A stretch of DNA of 64,000 nt from Flavobacterium sp. LC2016-23 (GTDB taxonomy: Bacteria > Bacteroidota > Bacteroidia > Flavobacteriales > Flavobacteriaceae): contig NZ_WKKE01000010.1 of NCBI RefSeq assembly GCF_009674775.1, positions 1-64,000 of the forward strand. Direction: 5' to 3'. The notes under the pieces were generated by a model, which saw only the letters and a list, made by a program, of their open reading frames with translations, was not told the DNA's origin and ran no database searches. A program made the translations under genes and the position numbers. Positions 1-7,971 of this stretch are shown piece after piece (the first letter of the stretch is position 1; each line of letters starts with the position of its first letter).

Positions 1-24
1 TACTATAGATTTATTTATTTTCAT
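1..24 (-). CDS. possible start of a gene running off the left edge (partial)
   Basis: On the complement an ATG at 24 opens a frame of eight codons (MKINKSIV) that leaves the window. It is preceded by a perfect AGGAGG at 33-38 with an 8-base spacer, a rare signal in this window. Too short to identify; it may be chance. Confidence 0.3.
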
Positions 25-228
25 TTTAGCATCCTCCTTTCTTTTTCGGGGCATTCCCTTTTATTACACTTTTTGTTGCACGACTAGGAACCATTAGTCT
101 TTGGTCGTTTTTACTATTTGTTTCTGCCTAGTAACGTCTAAATACATTATTTTACTTTGCGTTGCCGGAGTCTGGCCGAATACTTTTGCCGTTAGGAATA
201 AAAAACAGACTACGTTAAAATCAATGCT

Positions 229-672
229 TTATCTATCCTTTTTTACTAGTGGCTCATGTAAGATATATTTTCGCGACAAATCTCTAATCCAATATTTTTT
301 GCTCCCAACATTTTTGTAAAGCAATTCTTCATTAACTATTTTGATTTCTTTCAAATAATACTTTTGCTCGGATATTTTTAAATCCCAAATTTGATCGGGG
401 TCAAAAACACCATCTCCGTGATAGTTACAACAAATATCCATGGCATAAATTCTATTACCAAACCTTTTGATGTCAGCATCGTTAATTACCTCAAACTCTG
501 CGACAAAACCGATCCGTTTAGAATTTGTTGTATCAGTACATAGTACTTTGTTATGATCTGATTTTATCGCTCTTACTTTGATCGCATAATCTTCAAGAAT
601 AAAAGGCTTATCCTGAGCATAATTTATGTACGAAAACAAAGAAAGAATCAGTACTAAAAAAATATTTTTCAT
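229..672 (-). CDS. hypothetical secreted protein, 147 aa
   Basis: I do not recognise the family. The N-terminus is a clear signal peptide ending near ...INYAQ (residue 20), so export to the periplasm or surface is expected. The mature part is about 125 residues with a Cys-Cys pair (DICCNYHGDG, around residue 80) followed by an Asp-rich stretch, which could bind metal or form disulfides. It is the last of four minus-strand genes for small exported proteins (672 to 3363). The hairpin terminator at 717-751 separates it from the DUF6705 gene upstream, so it probably has its own promoter. Confidence 0.7.
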   Translation of the reverse strand: MKNIFLVLILSLFSYINYAQDKPFILEDYAIKVRAIKSDHNKVLCTDTTNSKRIGFVAEFEVINDADIKRFGNRIYAMDICCNYHGDGVFDPDQIWDLKISEQKYYLKEIKIVNEELLYKNVGSKKYWIRDLSRKYILHEPLVKKDR

Positions 673-716
673 AATTGTGGTTGATGATTTTCAGTCAAAA
701 TAACTTTAAAGTAAAT

Positions 717-751
717 AAAAACAGCTTGCAAAATATTGAAAGCTGTTTTTT
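717..751 (-). terminator. rho-independent terminator after the 760-1308 gene
   Basis: Arms AAAAACAGCTT and AAGCTGTTTTT enclose an A/T-rich loop, with a T tract in the minus direction, just downstream of the stop codon of the 760-1308 gene. Confidence 0.7.
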
Positions 752-759
752 ACTTACTG

Positions 760-1308
760 CTATTGTTTATTTAAAAACATTGATTTAGTTGGTAATATTT
801 GTTCTGCCACTTTAGGGCATTTACTAGCATTTATTATGTCATGAGAAGTTGCTAAGTATAACTTCATTTGTTTATTATCTTTTGAAGTAGAAATGAAAAG
901 ATCGCCAGATTGACCACATTGTGCATTCTCACCAGAATAACTTAATACATAATAACCAAAATTTTCACCAAAATATAAGCCTGCTATTACTAAATTATTC
1001 TCATCTGATAAACTTCTGGTATCTTGCAAAATTACTCCTGCATTTGAAGTGATTAAATAACGAATTGATAGTCTATCACTAAAAACACCCCTGAACTCGT
1101 CTTTGTATTTTGTTACTATAAAAGTGTAATTTTTATTTTCGTATGTACCTTTCCATGTTCCGATATATTTAGTAAGTAAACCATTACTATCCTTAAAATA
1201 TGTTCCTATTGGGGCTTCATCTAATTTTGTCTCTAAAGGCACTATCTGTTGCGCTTTGCATGATAGAGTAATTAAAATTATGCTTAATGCTATTATTATT
1301 TTTTTCAT
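760..1308 (-). CDS. DUF6705-like lipoprotein, 182 aa
   Basis: Small predicted lipoprotein: a short hydrophobic signal ends in the lipobox ITLSC (Cys about residue 17). The body has the layout I associate with the flavobacterial DUF6705 family: a 'LTKYIGTWKG' motif near residue 47, then 'DRLSIRYLI', 'IAGLYF' and a late Cys-containing stretch. Function is unknown; the GTWKG segment resembles the start of a small beta-barrel (lipocalin-like), which is inference. The next gene upstream (1368-1946) is a paralog with the same motif order, so the pair arose by tandem duplication. Each copy has its own terminator. Confidence 0.75.
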   Translation of the reverse strand: MKKIIIALSIILITLSCKAQQIVPLETKLDEAPIGTYFKDSNGLLTKYIGTWKGTYENKNYTFIVTKYKDEFRGVFSDRLSIRYLITSNAGVILQDTRSLSDENNLVIAGLYFGENFGYYVLSYSGENAQCGQSGDLFISTSKDNKQMKLYLATSHDIINASKCPKVAEQILPTKSMFLNKQ

Positions 1309-1314
1309 AGTCTT

Positions 1315-1360
1315 ATTTTTTTAAAATCCTCAATTATACAAGAATATTTGAGGATTTTAG
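1315..1360 (-). terminator. rho-independent terminator after the 1368-1946 gene
   Basis: Arms TTAAAATCCTCAA and TTTGAGGATTTTA around a short A/T loop, with a T run in the minus direction, immediately past the stop codon of the 1368-1946 gene. Confidence 0.75.
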
Positions 1361-1367
1361 ACACAAA

Positions 1368-1946
1368 CTATTGTTTAGTAAGCATTATTGAGTTCTGACG
1401 TGGAAATGTGAGTTCTGCTAATTTAAAACCGGGACAGGTTTCCTCAGAAATCATGATTTTATTTGGCTCAAAACCCAATGAAATTATTGTATTTGCTGCA
1501 TTTTTGGTACGAATAAATACTGTTCCTGCATTTCCACACAGAGAATTTTTACTAGTAAAATTTAACGCATACACGGCCAAATCCTTGCTGAAATAAGAGC
1601 CTGCAATTATATACGGACTATTATCGGGAATGCTTTGAGTATTTTCTAAAACACTGCCATTACTAGATGTGATTAAATAACGGATTAATAACCGATCACG
1701 AGTTATTGTCTCATACTTAGAAGTAGTTTTACTAATATATAAAGTATAGTCTTTACCTTGGTAATTTCCTTTCCAAGTACCTACAAACTTGGTTAATAAA
1801 TTATTTACATCTTTTAGGTAAGTGTTGTCTGGTATACCATCTCCAGCATCAATATAATCTCCCATTTTTTCTACAGGAACGATTGTTTGCGCTCTGCATG
1901 ATATTGTAGATAATATTATAAATCCTAATATGAATATTTTTTTCAT
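1368..1946 (-). CDS. DUF6705-like lipoprotein paralog, 192 aa
   Basis: Paralog of the 760-1308 protein. It has a lipoprotein signal with lipobox STISC (Cys about residue 17), 'LLTKFVGTWKGNYQGKDYT' near residue 52, 'RDRLLIRYLITSSNG', 'IAGSYFSKDLAVYAL' and a late 'ETCPGF'. It carries a roughly ten-residue insertion after the lipobox region (DAGDGIPDNTYLKD) relative to its neighbour. Unknown function, probably attached to a membrane facing the periplasm or the surface. The gene starts 7 bases after the stop of the 469-aa lipoprotein gene upstream, so the two may be co-transcribed. Confidence 0.75.
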   Translation of the reverse strand: MKKIFILGFIILSTISCRAQTIVPVEKMGDYIDAGDGIPDNTYLKDVNNLLTKFVGTWKGNYQGKDYTLYISKTTSKYETITRDRLLIRYLITSSNGSVLENTQSIPDNSPYIIAGSYFSKDLAVYALNFTSKNSLCGNAGTVFIRTKNAANTIISLGFEPNKIMISEETCPGFKLAELTFPRQNSIMLTKQ

Positions 1947-1953
1947 GTTTATT

Positions 1954-3363
1954 TTAATTACAATTAATAGTTGATACTTTTCCGTTATTATTCAATGTTT
2001 TCCGAGAATTTCCAGAGGCTTCAATTTTATACAATTCAATACCGTTAATCCCTATTTGCTCATTTAAAAATTTTAAAAACCCTTTTTCGATACTATTGTT
2101 GCTCATTAATTCTGTATAGAGAACATCTAAACCATTCCAATTAATACTGCCGCCTTTTAAAATAACATCATTTATATTTCCTGTAAACCTCAGTTGATAT
2201 GTTGCTGAACTGGAAACCATTGTTCCGTAAATATTATCAATAGGAATGTTGTTCCTACTGGCATTGAGAAGCAAAATTACAAACGCTTTTACATCTCCGG
2301 GAGAAAACATTTTTATCGGCTTAACAGATTGTGTTTCGCCAGCTGCATTTACTCTTTCATAAGGGTCAAGATGGGTATGGATATAGCCTACTGTATTCGC
2401 ATCTGATGCAAATCTTATCTGATCTGAATTTTCCGTACTCGCAGTTCCGGTAAGGGGTGTAAAGGGACCATTTTTACTTTGCGAATAACCATTCTCAACT
2501 TTTAAATTAGTTTTTTTAAGAAGTTCCTCTAGTTTAACAATAAAATTAGGGTTAGCCATTAGTGTTTTCATTTTATCACAGGGATTTACCACCGTTGCAG
2601 GAGGAAGACCCGGGCTGCTATCACCACTACCACCCCGATTAGACGTATAAGAATCTGGCGTGAATCCGCTGCTTACAACAGGACTTCTTGGACTGTAATA
2701 ATAGCTGGAGAAATTACCCGTAGAATTACCAGATTTTCCTATTACAACAACACTTCTTAACCGATCTCCTAAAACAGTACCGGTAGTATTACTTCCACCT
2801 CCACTCATACAATCTTCGCAAGGCATTGGCAGCGCCTTGTAAGTAGCCTTATCTTCCCTGTCCAACACTTCCACAATCCCGTCTTCCACAGCGTGATTGT
2901 TCTTAAATTGGGCTGCTTTTACAAAACCTTTCTTGAGATCCCAGACGCTGATATATCCGTTGAAATTTCCGCCCTCCATAGACTGGTCTTCTTGTGGGGC
3001 AGCTTTGTCAGGATAGATTTCAACCACTGAGGCCTTGTAACTGCCATCGGGTAATTTATACAGGTATAAGCGCTGTTGCCAGATTTCTGACTGGTTTATT
3101 TTTAATTCTTTTATCGGGATCACAATCGTTTCAGTACCGTCTTCAGCTTGTTTCACGATCGCACCAGGCCAATCGTAAATAAGATTCTGGAGGTAAACAT
3201 AATTATCACCCTTTCCTTCATACTCTTTAAACCATTCTTTGGCAGAAGACACTGTTGTGCTCCCCGCAGCGACCACTTCGTCATCCTGCTGGCATCCTGT
3301 AAAAAATGCAGCAATCAGCACAGCCGTAATTACAGCTGCTGCTGTCTTAAAATTTTCTTTCAT
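1954..3363 (-). CDS. lipoprotein with C-terminal JAMM-like motif, 469 aa
   Basis: Predicted lipoprotein with lipobox FTGC (Cys24). Residues about 30-190 form a region rich in beta strands ending in 'CEDC'. A Ser/Gly/Pro-rich low-complexity linker follows (about 195-260), then a C-terminal domain from 'NPCDKMKTLM' (about 262). That domain contains 'GYIHTHLDP' (HTH at about 328-330) and, some 23 residues later, 'FSPGDVKAF', the HxH...SxxD order of zinc-dependent JAB/JAMM (MPN) peptidases, with a longer gap than the usual seven residues. I could not assign the upstream catalytic Glu with certainty. Whether it is an active isopeptidase-like enzyme is inference. A DUF6705 gene lies 7 bases downstream. 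Confidence 0.65.
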   Translation of the reverse strand: MKENFKTAAAVITAVLIAAFFTGCQQDDEVVAAGSTTVSSAKEWFKEYEGKGDNYVYLQNLIYDWPGAIVKQAEDGTETIVIPIKELKINQSEIWQQRLYLYKLPDGSYKASVVEIYPDKAAPQEDQSMEGGNFNGYISVWDLKKGFVKAAQFKNNHAVEDGIVEVLDREDKATYKALPMPCEDCMSGGGSNTTGTVLGDRLRSVVVIGKSGNSTGNFSSYYYSPRSPVVSSGFTPDSYTSNRGGSGDSSPGLPPATVVNPCDKMKTLMANPNFIVKLEELLKKTNLKVENGYSQSKNGPFTPLTGTASTENSDQIRFASDANTVGYIHTHLDPYERVNAAGETQSVKPIKMFSPGDVKAFVILLLNASRNNIPIDNIYGTMVSSSATYQLRFTGNINDVILKGGSINWNGLDVLYTELMSNNSIEKGFLKFLNEQIGINGIELYKIEASGNSRKTLNNNGKVSTINCN

Positions 3364-3747
3364 CCTGTAATTCTTTTAGGTTATTATTTTTTTGATCTTA
3401 ACTGAACAAAAAACACCCTGTTAAGCTGCTGCAGCTAAGGCTTAAAAAGATGTTCTTTTTATAAAGTAAAACAATATTTTCTGTAGTCTTATACACCAAT
3501 TTATAAGTGTAGGGAACCAATTGATAACTGTTGTTAATTAATTCGATACACCCTAAATTCGAATGGAATTCTCCTGAAAAAACTGTCAAACGATTTTCTG
3601 TTCCTGTGCTTTTTCAGCTTTTGACAAATTGTTAATCTTTGAAAAATAAAGAAGTAAAAACACCAACTAATAGTTGGTTTTCATAGATTTGTAAAATCTC
3701 TTTTCGAAAAATTATAAAGGGAAAAAAAATTATAAAATCTTAGGACA
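3364..3747. other. divergent intergenic region, 384 bp
   Basis: A/T-rich spacer between the divergent 1954-3363 and 3748-4437 genes. Apart from the palindrome and -7 box listed separately (3662-3691) and a weak self-complementary AGCTGCTGCAGCT near 3425-3437, I see nothing. The short open frame at 3398-3589 has no homolog I recognise and is probably not a gene. Confidence 0.5.
3662..3691 (+). promoter_or_regulatory. operator-like palindrome plus -7 box upstream of the 3748 gene
   Basis: ACCAACTA-A-TAGTTGGT (3662-3678) is a perfect 8-bp inverted repeat with one central base. It lies 5 bp before TAGATTTG (3684-3691), an exact match to the Bacteroidota -7 consensus TAnnTTTG. The position suits a regulator acting on initiation of the 3748 gene. 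No -33 TTG lies at normal spacing. Confidence 0.45.
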
Positions 3748-4437
3748 ATGAAAGCTGTTTTTGTAACCATTTTATTTTTAATATTCTCCTCCTCAACTTG
3801 TTACTCGCAATTGAGTTCCGATAAAATATTCGAAAGCTTTAAACAGGGAGAGCGCACCAACTGTTCGTCGATTGCTTTTATTAAGGCCGCTTTAAATATT
3901 TATGGACTGGATAATCTTTATACAGCAGAAAAAACAGCAGATAGTCTCTTTTATATCCGATTAAAAAACAATGCTTCCTTTCAGCTGAAAAAGGACGAAC
4001 TGGAGAAAGCTAAATTTTCTGCCGGTTTTGTATTTATCAAAACCAATGAGGAAAGCAAAAGAATAAAGGATTACGCCGTACTGACTTATGCCGTGATGGC
4101 CAAATACAAGCAAATTATTGACAGGGAATCGACTTTTGATAAGGCTTTAGAAGATTTAGAAGACGGCGAGGTATACACCCCTACCATTTATAAATATTTA
4201 GGTTTCGAAAAAGACAAACAAATAGTACCCTTAAAGCGACTCTCCGGAAGTGAATATTGTGGTGTTGTGGCCTGGTCTACGGCACATGCCGTTTTTGTTT
4301 GTGAGGAATACATGGACTACTATGGCAACAAAAAAAACATCTGGGGTAAATATCCCGGACGTTTCAGAATCATCAATACCGAACCGTTGCCAAAAATTTC
4401 AGAAAAAACAGATAACGCAGACAATTCAGATTTGTAA
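3748..4437 (+). CDS. hypothetical secreted protein with possible Cys/His pair, 229 aa
   Basis: Signal peptide ends at ...TCYSQ (residue 21). I do not recognise a named family. Cys39 sits in 'RTNCSSIAFIKAAL' at the head of a predicted helix, and His180 in 'STAHAVFVCEEYMDYYG' starts a strand, followed by 'GNKKNIWG'. Early Cys at a helix start, then a strand His, then Asn/Asp is the arrangement of papain-fold cysteine peptidases (C2/C39-like), so a peptidase or amidase fold is possible; this is inference from order alone. The DUF3754 gene follows 47 bases later on the same strand. Confidence 0.65.
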   Translation: MKAVFVTILFLIFSSSTCYSQLSSDKIFESFKQGERTNCSSIAFIKAALNIYGLDNLYTAEKTADSLFYIRLKNNASFQLKKDELEKAKFSAGFVFIKTNEESKRIKDYAVLTYAVMAKYKQIIDRESTFDKALEDLEDGEVYTPTIYKYLGFEKDKQIVPLKRLSGSEYCGVVAWSTAHAVFVCEEYMDYYGNKKNIWGKYPGRFRIINTEPLPKISEKTDNADNSDL

Positions 4438-4484
4438 TTCTTATTTTGAAACCACAGCCCATCCATTAAAGTCCCCCACTGAAT

Positions 4485-5714
4485 ATGACACGAGAAAATT
4501 ATATTCCCTTCAATAAGGAATTCTTGCTCGAACAACAAATAGCCACGTTCTCTGAAGATAAAAAAAAGGTTGATGATTTTAAAAAGCTTTTCGATATTGT
4601 CGAACACTACTTTCATTACGAGGCTTTTAACCTGAACCGAAACCTGAAGCAGCATTATGCTTTATTCGATCCCGACCTGAGCCCTAAAGAACGTGAATCG
4701 TTTATTGGAAAAAGTGATTTTTCGGTTTTTAAGGAAACCCTTCTTACGGTTTTAAAACACGGAAATTATACCCGCATCGATCAGGAAACTTTAGACCGGG
4801 CTTTTAAGGAATCGGATTTGATTGGCCTGAATCTTTCTATCGATTTTAATGCTTTCAAAGATTATGAATTGTACGTTCGCGGATCTCATAAAGCGAAAGA
4901 AACGGTTAAGAAATTTATTTTCTGGAAGAAGGAAATAGAAGTCGAATATTATGACCGCGTGATGATTTACCTGAATTATAACGAAGCCGATTATCTAAAA
5001 GAGAAAAAAGTAAAATTAGGAAAAATGCCTGTTGATCCGGGGTCTATCGGATTAAAGATTTTTAAACGGGTTCCTAAAAATGATCTTGAAACGATATTCC
5101 CAAATGCCATTCCGAGAATGTCCACCAGAGATAAGTTATTCTTTTGGGTACCCGGAATCGGAGGTGGCATCTCGTTATTGAGTACCACGGTAATTCCGGC
5201 TTTAATTGGCATGTACGCGGCGTATCAGTCCGGAGAAGCGATTGATTTACTAAACAGTAAAGCTTCGCTAAATCAGGGTTTAATTGCTTTGGGAATTTTA
5301 TGCGCCTACTTGTTCCGCCAGTACAGCAACTTTATCAATAAGAAAATCAAATACGGAAAAATGCTTTCCGACAGTCTTTACTTTAAGAATCTCGGAAACA
5401 ACAGCGGCGCTTTCTATTCACTCTTAAATTCTTCGGAAGAAGAAGTGCTTAAGGAAACCATACTGGCTTATGCTTTTTTAGACCGTAGTCCAAATCCGCT
5501 CACGGCAGAAGAACTCGATCATCAAATTGAATCCTGGTTTATGACAAAGTTCCAGGCCAACCTGGATTTTGATGTAAAAGACGCTTTAGATAAACTAAAA
5601 AATATCGGTCTTGGCTTAGAAACAAACGGAAAATGGGAAGTAATTGCCCTGGATAAAGCCCTCGTGAAAATCGATGAATTATGGGATACTGTTTTTGAGT
5701 ACAATCAGAAATAA
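4485..5714 (+). CDS. DUF3754 (TMEM143-like) membrane protein, 409 aa
   Basis: Matches my recollection of the DUF3754/TMEM143 family: a long soluble N-terminal part with 'NYIPFNKEFLLEQQI' and 'YYDRVMIYLNYNEADY' (about 165-180) and 'SIGLKIFKRVPKNDLE' (about 185-200). Two hydrophobic segments follow at about 222-245 (PGIGGGISLLSTTVIPALIG) and 262-280 (LIALGILCAYLF). The C-terminal soluble domain (about 290-409) looks like a winged-helix region. No biochemical role is known to me. The ATG at 4485 follows the 3748-4437 gene closely and a strong terminator follows the stop. Confidence 0.8.
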   Translation: MTRENYIPFNKEFLLEQQIATFSEDKKKVDDFKKLFDIVEHYFHYEAFNLNRNLKQHYALFDPDLSPKERESFIGKSDFSVFKETLLTVLKHGNYTRIDQETLDRAFKESDLIGLNLSIDFNAFKDYELYVRGSHKAKETVKKFIFWKKEIEVEYYDRVMIYLNYNEADYLKEKKVKLGKMPVDPGSIGLKIFKRVPKNDLETIFPNAIPRMSTRDKLFFWVPGIGGGISLLSTTVIPALIGMYAAYQSGEAIDLLNSKASLNQGLIALGILCAYLFRQYSNFINKKIKYGKMLSDSLYFKNLGNNSGAFYSLLNSSEEEVLKETILAYAFLDRSPNPLTAEELDHQIESWFMTKFQANLDFDVKDALDKLKNIGLGLETNGKWEVIALDKALVKIDELWDTVFEYNQK

Positions 5715-5759
5715 GCATTTAATAAAAAACTTTAGTGCCACTACTGCTTTATATAAAAA

Positions 5760-5793
5760 CAAAAAAGAGGACTATTAGATCCTCTTTTTTGTT
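5760..5793. terminator. bidirectional terminator between DUF3754 and DUF4494 genes
   Basis: AAAAAAGAGGA and TCCTCTTTTTT arms around CTATTAGA, with A and T tracts on both sides. It lies between convergent genes ending at 5714 (+) and 5812 (-) and can serve both. Confidence 0.85.
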
Positions 5794-5811
5794 GTATAAT
5801 CTTGTGAATTA

Positions 5812-6363
5812 TTAGTTTTCAACCTCAATAAGGTCTTCTACCGTTTCTCCCATGTCACCCACGGCAACCAGTTCAGGTTTTGAAGCTTTCAGGGCATTAA
5901 ATCTTTCCAGTTGTTCCAATTCTCCTTCTTCACCACTGAAATACGGGAAAACATCCATAATCGGTGATTCTGAAATAGCCGGAATGGTATAATCTCCCAT
6001 GGTGTTTTTCATTACCGTAATGGTATTGTCGTAAGCTTCTTTTACATCATTGGCCTGTACCAAAAGATACATATTGGTTTTTCTTTCTTTACCGCTTTCT
6101 TCGTCATAAGCCATTAAAGTAACTTTTGACTTAAACCAGCGATCGGCATTTTCAAAAGGATGTATCTCGGCATAATTAGCCACTTTTATATTGGTAATTT
6201 TAAATTCTTCACTCACATAGGCAGCCATTTCTTCATTGATTCTGCTTTCTGCTTCTGTATAAGACACAGCGTCTACCAAATACGGTTCTGTAGTAACTTT
6301 TTGTCCTCCAGTCTCATCGGTCTTTCTATATTTTACTTTGCATTCGTACCAAATTGCGCTCAT
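5812..6363 (-). CDS. DUF4494 domain protein, 183 aa
   Basis: Recognised as DUF4494: starts 'MSAIWYECKVKYRKTDETG', then 'EPYLVDAVSYTEAESRI' (about 25-41), 'ENADRWFKSKVTLMAYDEESGKE' across 70-92, and 'YLLVQANDVKEAYDN' (about 97-111), ending in an acidic tail. The family is common in Bacteroidota; function is unknown. No signal peptide or membrane segment, so cytoplasmic. The stop lies against the shared terminator at 5760-5793. Confidence 0.85.
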   Translation of the reverse strand: MSAIWYECKVKYRKTDETGGQKVTTEPYLVDAVSYTEAESRINEEMAAYVSEEFKITNIKVANYAEIHPFENADRWFKSKVTLMAYDEESGKERKTNMYLLVQANDVKEAYDNTITVMKNTMGDYTIPAISESPIMDVFPYFSGEEGELEQLERFNALKASKPELVAVGDMGETVEDLIEVEN

Positions 6364-6511
6364 TTCTTCTGTTTTTTAAGGTTGCCAAAGATAGATTTTA
6401 ACGGGCATAAAATCGACAAATTCCAAAATAGATATTCACAATTTCGAATGAATTACAGGATAGATTATTCTTTGTTTTGTAACTCCTTATCTTTCAAACA
6501 GAAGCATTTTG

Positions 6512-6850
6512 CTATAGGGCCAAAACAATTAAAACCCTTCCGACCAGGTTAATAACCGAAGTGGTTAAAGCAAGGATTTCATTTACATTATTGAGTTTTT
6601 TCAGGCTCCTGGCCAAATTATCAGCTTCCTCTTTTGTCGCAGTGGTGAGCTGGGTATAACGGGGATTGTTTTGATCCAGTTCCCTTTTCAGAATTTCAAA
6701 ATACGCATCCCGGAGCGCATCGTATTCTTCTACCAGTTTATCCAGTGCAGGTTCTCCTCCTTCCGTAAAGGCATCCTGCAGGAGCTGCGTTCTTCTGTTA
6801 TTAAACTGGGTAATCGCTTCTGATAATGATTTTTTTAATTCTTCCTGCAT
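6512..6850 (-). CDS. hypothetical helical protein with hydrophobic C-terminus, 112 aa
   Basis: Unrecognised. Almost entirely predicted helix with charged heptad-like spacing, such as 'QLLQDAFTEGGEPALDKLVE' and 'LARSLKKLNNVNEI'. The last 18 or so residues (ALTTSVINLVGRVLIVLAL) are hydrophobic and could be a tail anchor. The gene starts one base after the stop of the lipoprotein gene 6852-7721, so the two are surely one transcript and the products may work together. No homologous function can be offered. Confidence 0.65.
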   Translation of the reverse strand: MQEELKKSLSEAITQFNNRRTQLLQDAFTEGGEPALDKLVEEYDALRDAYFEILKRELDQNNPRYTQLTTATKEEADNLARSLKKLNNVNEILALTTSVINLVGRVLIVLAL

Positions 6851-6851
6851 T

Positions 6852-7721
6852 TTACTTGTCTTTTAGAAGTTCTTCGATTTTGTTTAAGGACGAAATAACA
6901 GTGCTGATGTCTGTGCTTTGTTTGGCAATTTCAGCATGCGCTTTGGTCAGTTCTTCAAGTGCCTGACCGAAAGTGACGAGTTGCTTTTTCAGATCATTTT
7001 TTTGCTTCATGATGTCATCCCTGTTTCGCAGTCGGTACATCAGAATAATGGTGGCAGTGTCACTGTAAGGCTCGGAATTGCTCTGAGAAATTTTGTTGAC
7101 ATCATAACGTTTGGAATCAACGGTATTGAGTCCCTCCGCATACGAATTATAAATCAGATCGATATATTCGTTCCAGGTTTGTTTATCGGCGTTCCATAAC
7201 TCTAAATATACTTCGGAAAGGACATACAATATTTCATTATTTTTTTTCACTTCTTTTGCCTGAACGGCTTCTCCAACCATTTTCAAAACATTGGGCAGTT
7301 TTGTTTTGACATCAGCCGGTAAGTCGGGCATTTTTTCGATCGCATCATAACTATCCTGCAGGGCCGCCATCGCCTCTTTTGTTTTGTCCGAATACTTTGG
7401 GTCTGCTAAAAGCGAGAATGCTTTGTAAACCTCAAATAAATTTTGATACGCCTGTATTCGTGGTTGTAATTGTTTCGAAAAATCAGGGGCTTTGGTATCC
7501 GGTAATGCCATTGTAGAAGGACTTGGATGGGTAAGTACTTTTACTTTGTCCTGCTGCGACTTATCAATAGCTGACTGCTCTGATAACGTTGTATAAATTC
7601 CCTGTGCTTTTTGTGAGACATCCATCCCTTTTGTGGCTGTTGCACTTCCTAATTCGATAATTTTGGAGGAGGAACAGGAGGTTAAAAACAGTACTAATAG
7701 TACAATCAGACTTTGTTTCAT
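6852..7721 (-). CDS. hypothetical helical lipoprotein, 289 aa
   Basis: Lipobox LFLTSC (Cys16) after a short signal 'MKQSLIVLLVLFL'. The mature protein is nearly all helix, including 'FSKQLQPRIQAYQNLFEVYK' around residue 80 and a C-terminal coiled-coil-like region from 'MKQKNDLKKQLVTFGQALEE' to 'ISSLNKIEELLKDK'. No catalytic motif is visible; a structural or scaffolding role at the membrane is a guess. Translationally close to the 112-aa helical protein gene downstream (one-base gap). Confidence 0.7.
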   Translation of the reverse strand: MKQSLIVLLVLFLTSCSSSKIIELGSATATKGMDVSQKAQGIYTTLSEQSAIDKSQQDKVKVLTHPSPSTMALPDTKAPDFSKQLQPRIQAYQNLFEVYKAFSLLADPKYSDKTKEAMAALQDSYDAIEKMPDLPADVKTKLPNVLKMVGEAVQAKEVKKNNEILYVLSEVYLELWNADKQTWNEYIDLIYNSYAEGLNTVDSKRYDVNKISQSNSEPYSDTATIILMYRLRNRDDIMKQKNDLKKQLVTFGQALEELTKAHAEIAKQSTDISTVISSLNKIEELLKDK

Positions 7722-7941
7722 TCTATTGGGTTTTAAGGTTGGAACGCTGTTTTGCAGATTCTTACTGTGAAGGAATAAAATTACAAAAAAAGATTTTACC
7801 TATTAAAATAAATCAGGCTGATTCTTTGTCTTAAAATCTATTTAATCTTTGAAAGGTGAATATCTCGCCGTCAAAAAAACTACCCGAAATTTCTGTTGCA
7901 TAGTTTTATTCACCCTAATGCTAAAAATGCAAAATATTCAA

Positions 7942-7949
7942 TAGCTTTG
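7942..7949 (+). promoter_or_regulatory. -7 box (TAGCTTTG) for the Mpo1-like gene
   Basis: Exact TAnnTTTG match 22 bp before the ATG at 7972. No -33 TTTG at the usual 19-21 bp spacing. Confidence 0.45.
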
Positions 7950-7971
7950 TTAGATACCTAAATCCAAAAAT

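Noticed and set aside
101..319. 72-codon plus-strand frame at the left edge
   Set aside because: It overlaps the end of the 229-672 gene and has no signal, domain or promoter.
3398..3589. 63-codon minus-strand frame in the 3.4-3.7 kb spacer
   Set aside because: No recognised motif, no promoter and odd composition; left as non-coding.
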